A stretch of 64,000 nt of DNA, taken from NCBI GenBank assembly GCA_910587715.1, contig CAJUMV010000008.1, positions 1 to 64,000 on the forward strand, read 5' to 3'. The DNA comes from an uncultured Lachnospiraceae bacterium (GTDB taxonomy: Bacteria > Bacillota > Clostridia > Lachnospirales > Lachnospiraceae). Shown here in pieces: positions 63,729 to 64,000 of this stretch. The notes beneath the pieces were generated by a model. It saw only the letters and a program-made list of their open reading frames with translations, was not told the DNA's origin and did not search any database. Within the stretch, counting starts at the first letter, position 1. Each line of letters starts with the position of its first letter. The position numbers and the translations under genes are program-made.

Positions 63729-64000
63729 TTACTCAAACGGTATCACGCCGCCGTCATAGGTATTGTTGATATACTCCTTAATCGTGTCGGACTTAAGCGC
63801 CGCCACAAGCGCCTTGATTCCCTCGTTATTCTCATTGCCTTCCTTCACCGCGATCACGTTCACATAGGTCTGCGCCGCCTCGGAATCGGACTGCTCGTAT
63901 GCCACCGCGTCCTTCGCCACGGAAAAGCCCGCCTCCATCGCGTAATTGCCGTTTAAGACCATAAACGCCACCTCTTCCTTCACGCGGGGCACCTGCGCCG
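63729..64000 (-). CDS. metQ: methionine ABC transporter binding lipoprotein MetQ, C-terminal part
   Basis: The last 90 or so residues of a NlpA/MetQ-type lipoprotein that binds methionine for the MetNI transporter: VPRVKEEVAFMVLNGNYAMEAGF, VNVIAVKEGNENNEGIKALV and the closing IKEYINNTYDGGVIPF. The gene runs off the window end, so signal peptide and lipobox are not seen. High GC and minus-strand orientation show that this is core genome again after the AT-richer insertion. Confidence 0.88.
   Translation of the reverse strand, partial: AQVPRVKEEVAFMVLNGNYAMEAGFSVAKDAVAYEQSDSEAAQTYVNVIAVKEGNENNEGIKALVAALKSDTIKEYINNTYDGGVIPFE

Overview
The window looks like a chromosomal piece of a Firmicutes genome of the Lachnospiraceae type (class Clostridia). 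Evidence for this is the rho-rpmE-DUF1385-prmC-prfA gene order, DUF4364 and DUF4250 proteins, an HrcA-type CIRCE operator, AddAB in place of RecBCD, NifU/NifS without an Isc operon, AGGAGG-type ribosome binding sites throughout, and GC-rich core genes. I found no tRNA, rRNA, CRISPR array or recognisable insertion sequence. Most genes lie on the minus strand. Family calls come from reading motifs; no database search was run.

Layout. 1-5.6 kb (minus): translation and transcription termination genes rho, rpmE, DUF1385, prmC and prfA, ending in a frameshifted GNAT acetyltransferase. 5.7-7.5 kb (plus): malic enzyme and a DUF4364 winged-helix protein. 7.5-13.4 kb (minus): DUF5722 glycosidase-like protein, polysaccharide deacetylase, a VanRS-like two-component system and a DUF975 membrane protein with a repetitive tail. 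13.5-16.5 kb: an ASKHA/[2Fe-2S] corrinoid-activation-type protein coupled to a tiny DUF4250 gene, then an S66 LD-carboxypeptidase behind a structured leader. 17-23.6 kb: clpB with promoter and CIRCE, acyltransferase, NhaC antiporter, inositol-phosphatase-like protein and a cyclic-nucleotide-binding protein. 23.8-25 kb (plus): an ECF sigma factor and a partner with an FtsX-like extracellular domain. 25-29.9 kb (minus): nifS-nifU separated by a 117-bp tandem repeat, a PemK-like toxin module, and a BlaI/BlaR1 pair with a readable promoter and operator. 30-33.6 kb: a heterodimeric ABC exporter.

33.7-44.5 kb holds a complete sugar-sensing and uptake locus. A membrane-anchored sugar-binding sensor, a LytS/YesM-type kinase and a YesN/AraC-type regulator lie upstream of two sugar-binding lipoproteins, an ATPase and two paralogous permeases. 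This matches the XylFII-LytS-YesN three-component design known for xylose in clostridia. 44.5-53.1 kb carries a DHH phosphoesterase, a small conserved-looking protein, addA and addB.

53.2-63.65 kb is an AT-richer insertion between addB and metQ and is the most interesting part. A short XRE regulator leads a tightly packed plus-strand operon: a treble-clef/HNH-like protein, a tiny middle component, an SMC/ABC-type ATPase (an ABC-three-component, ABC-3C, layout), a type III-like DNA methyltransferase (Mod), a helicase-nuclease (Res) and an AlbA_2/Schlafen-type regulator. A HELRH metalloprotease diverges from it, and a possible short RNA with its own terminator lies between. I read this as a composite anti-phage locus in which an ABC-3C module is transcribed and translationally coupled with a type III restriction system.
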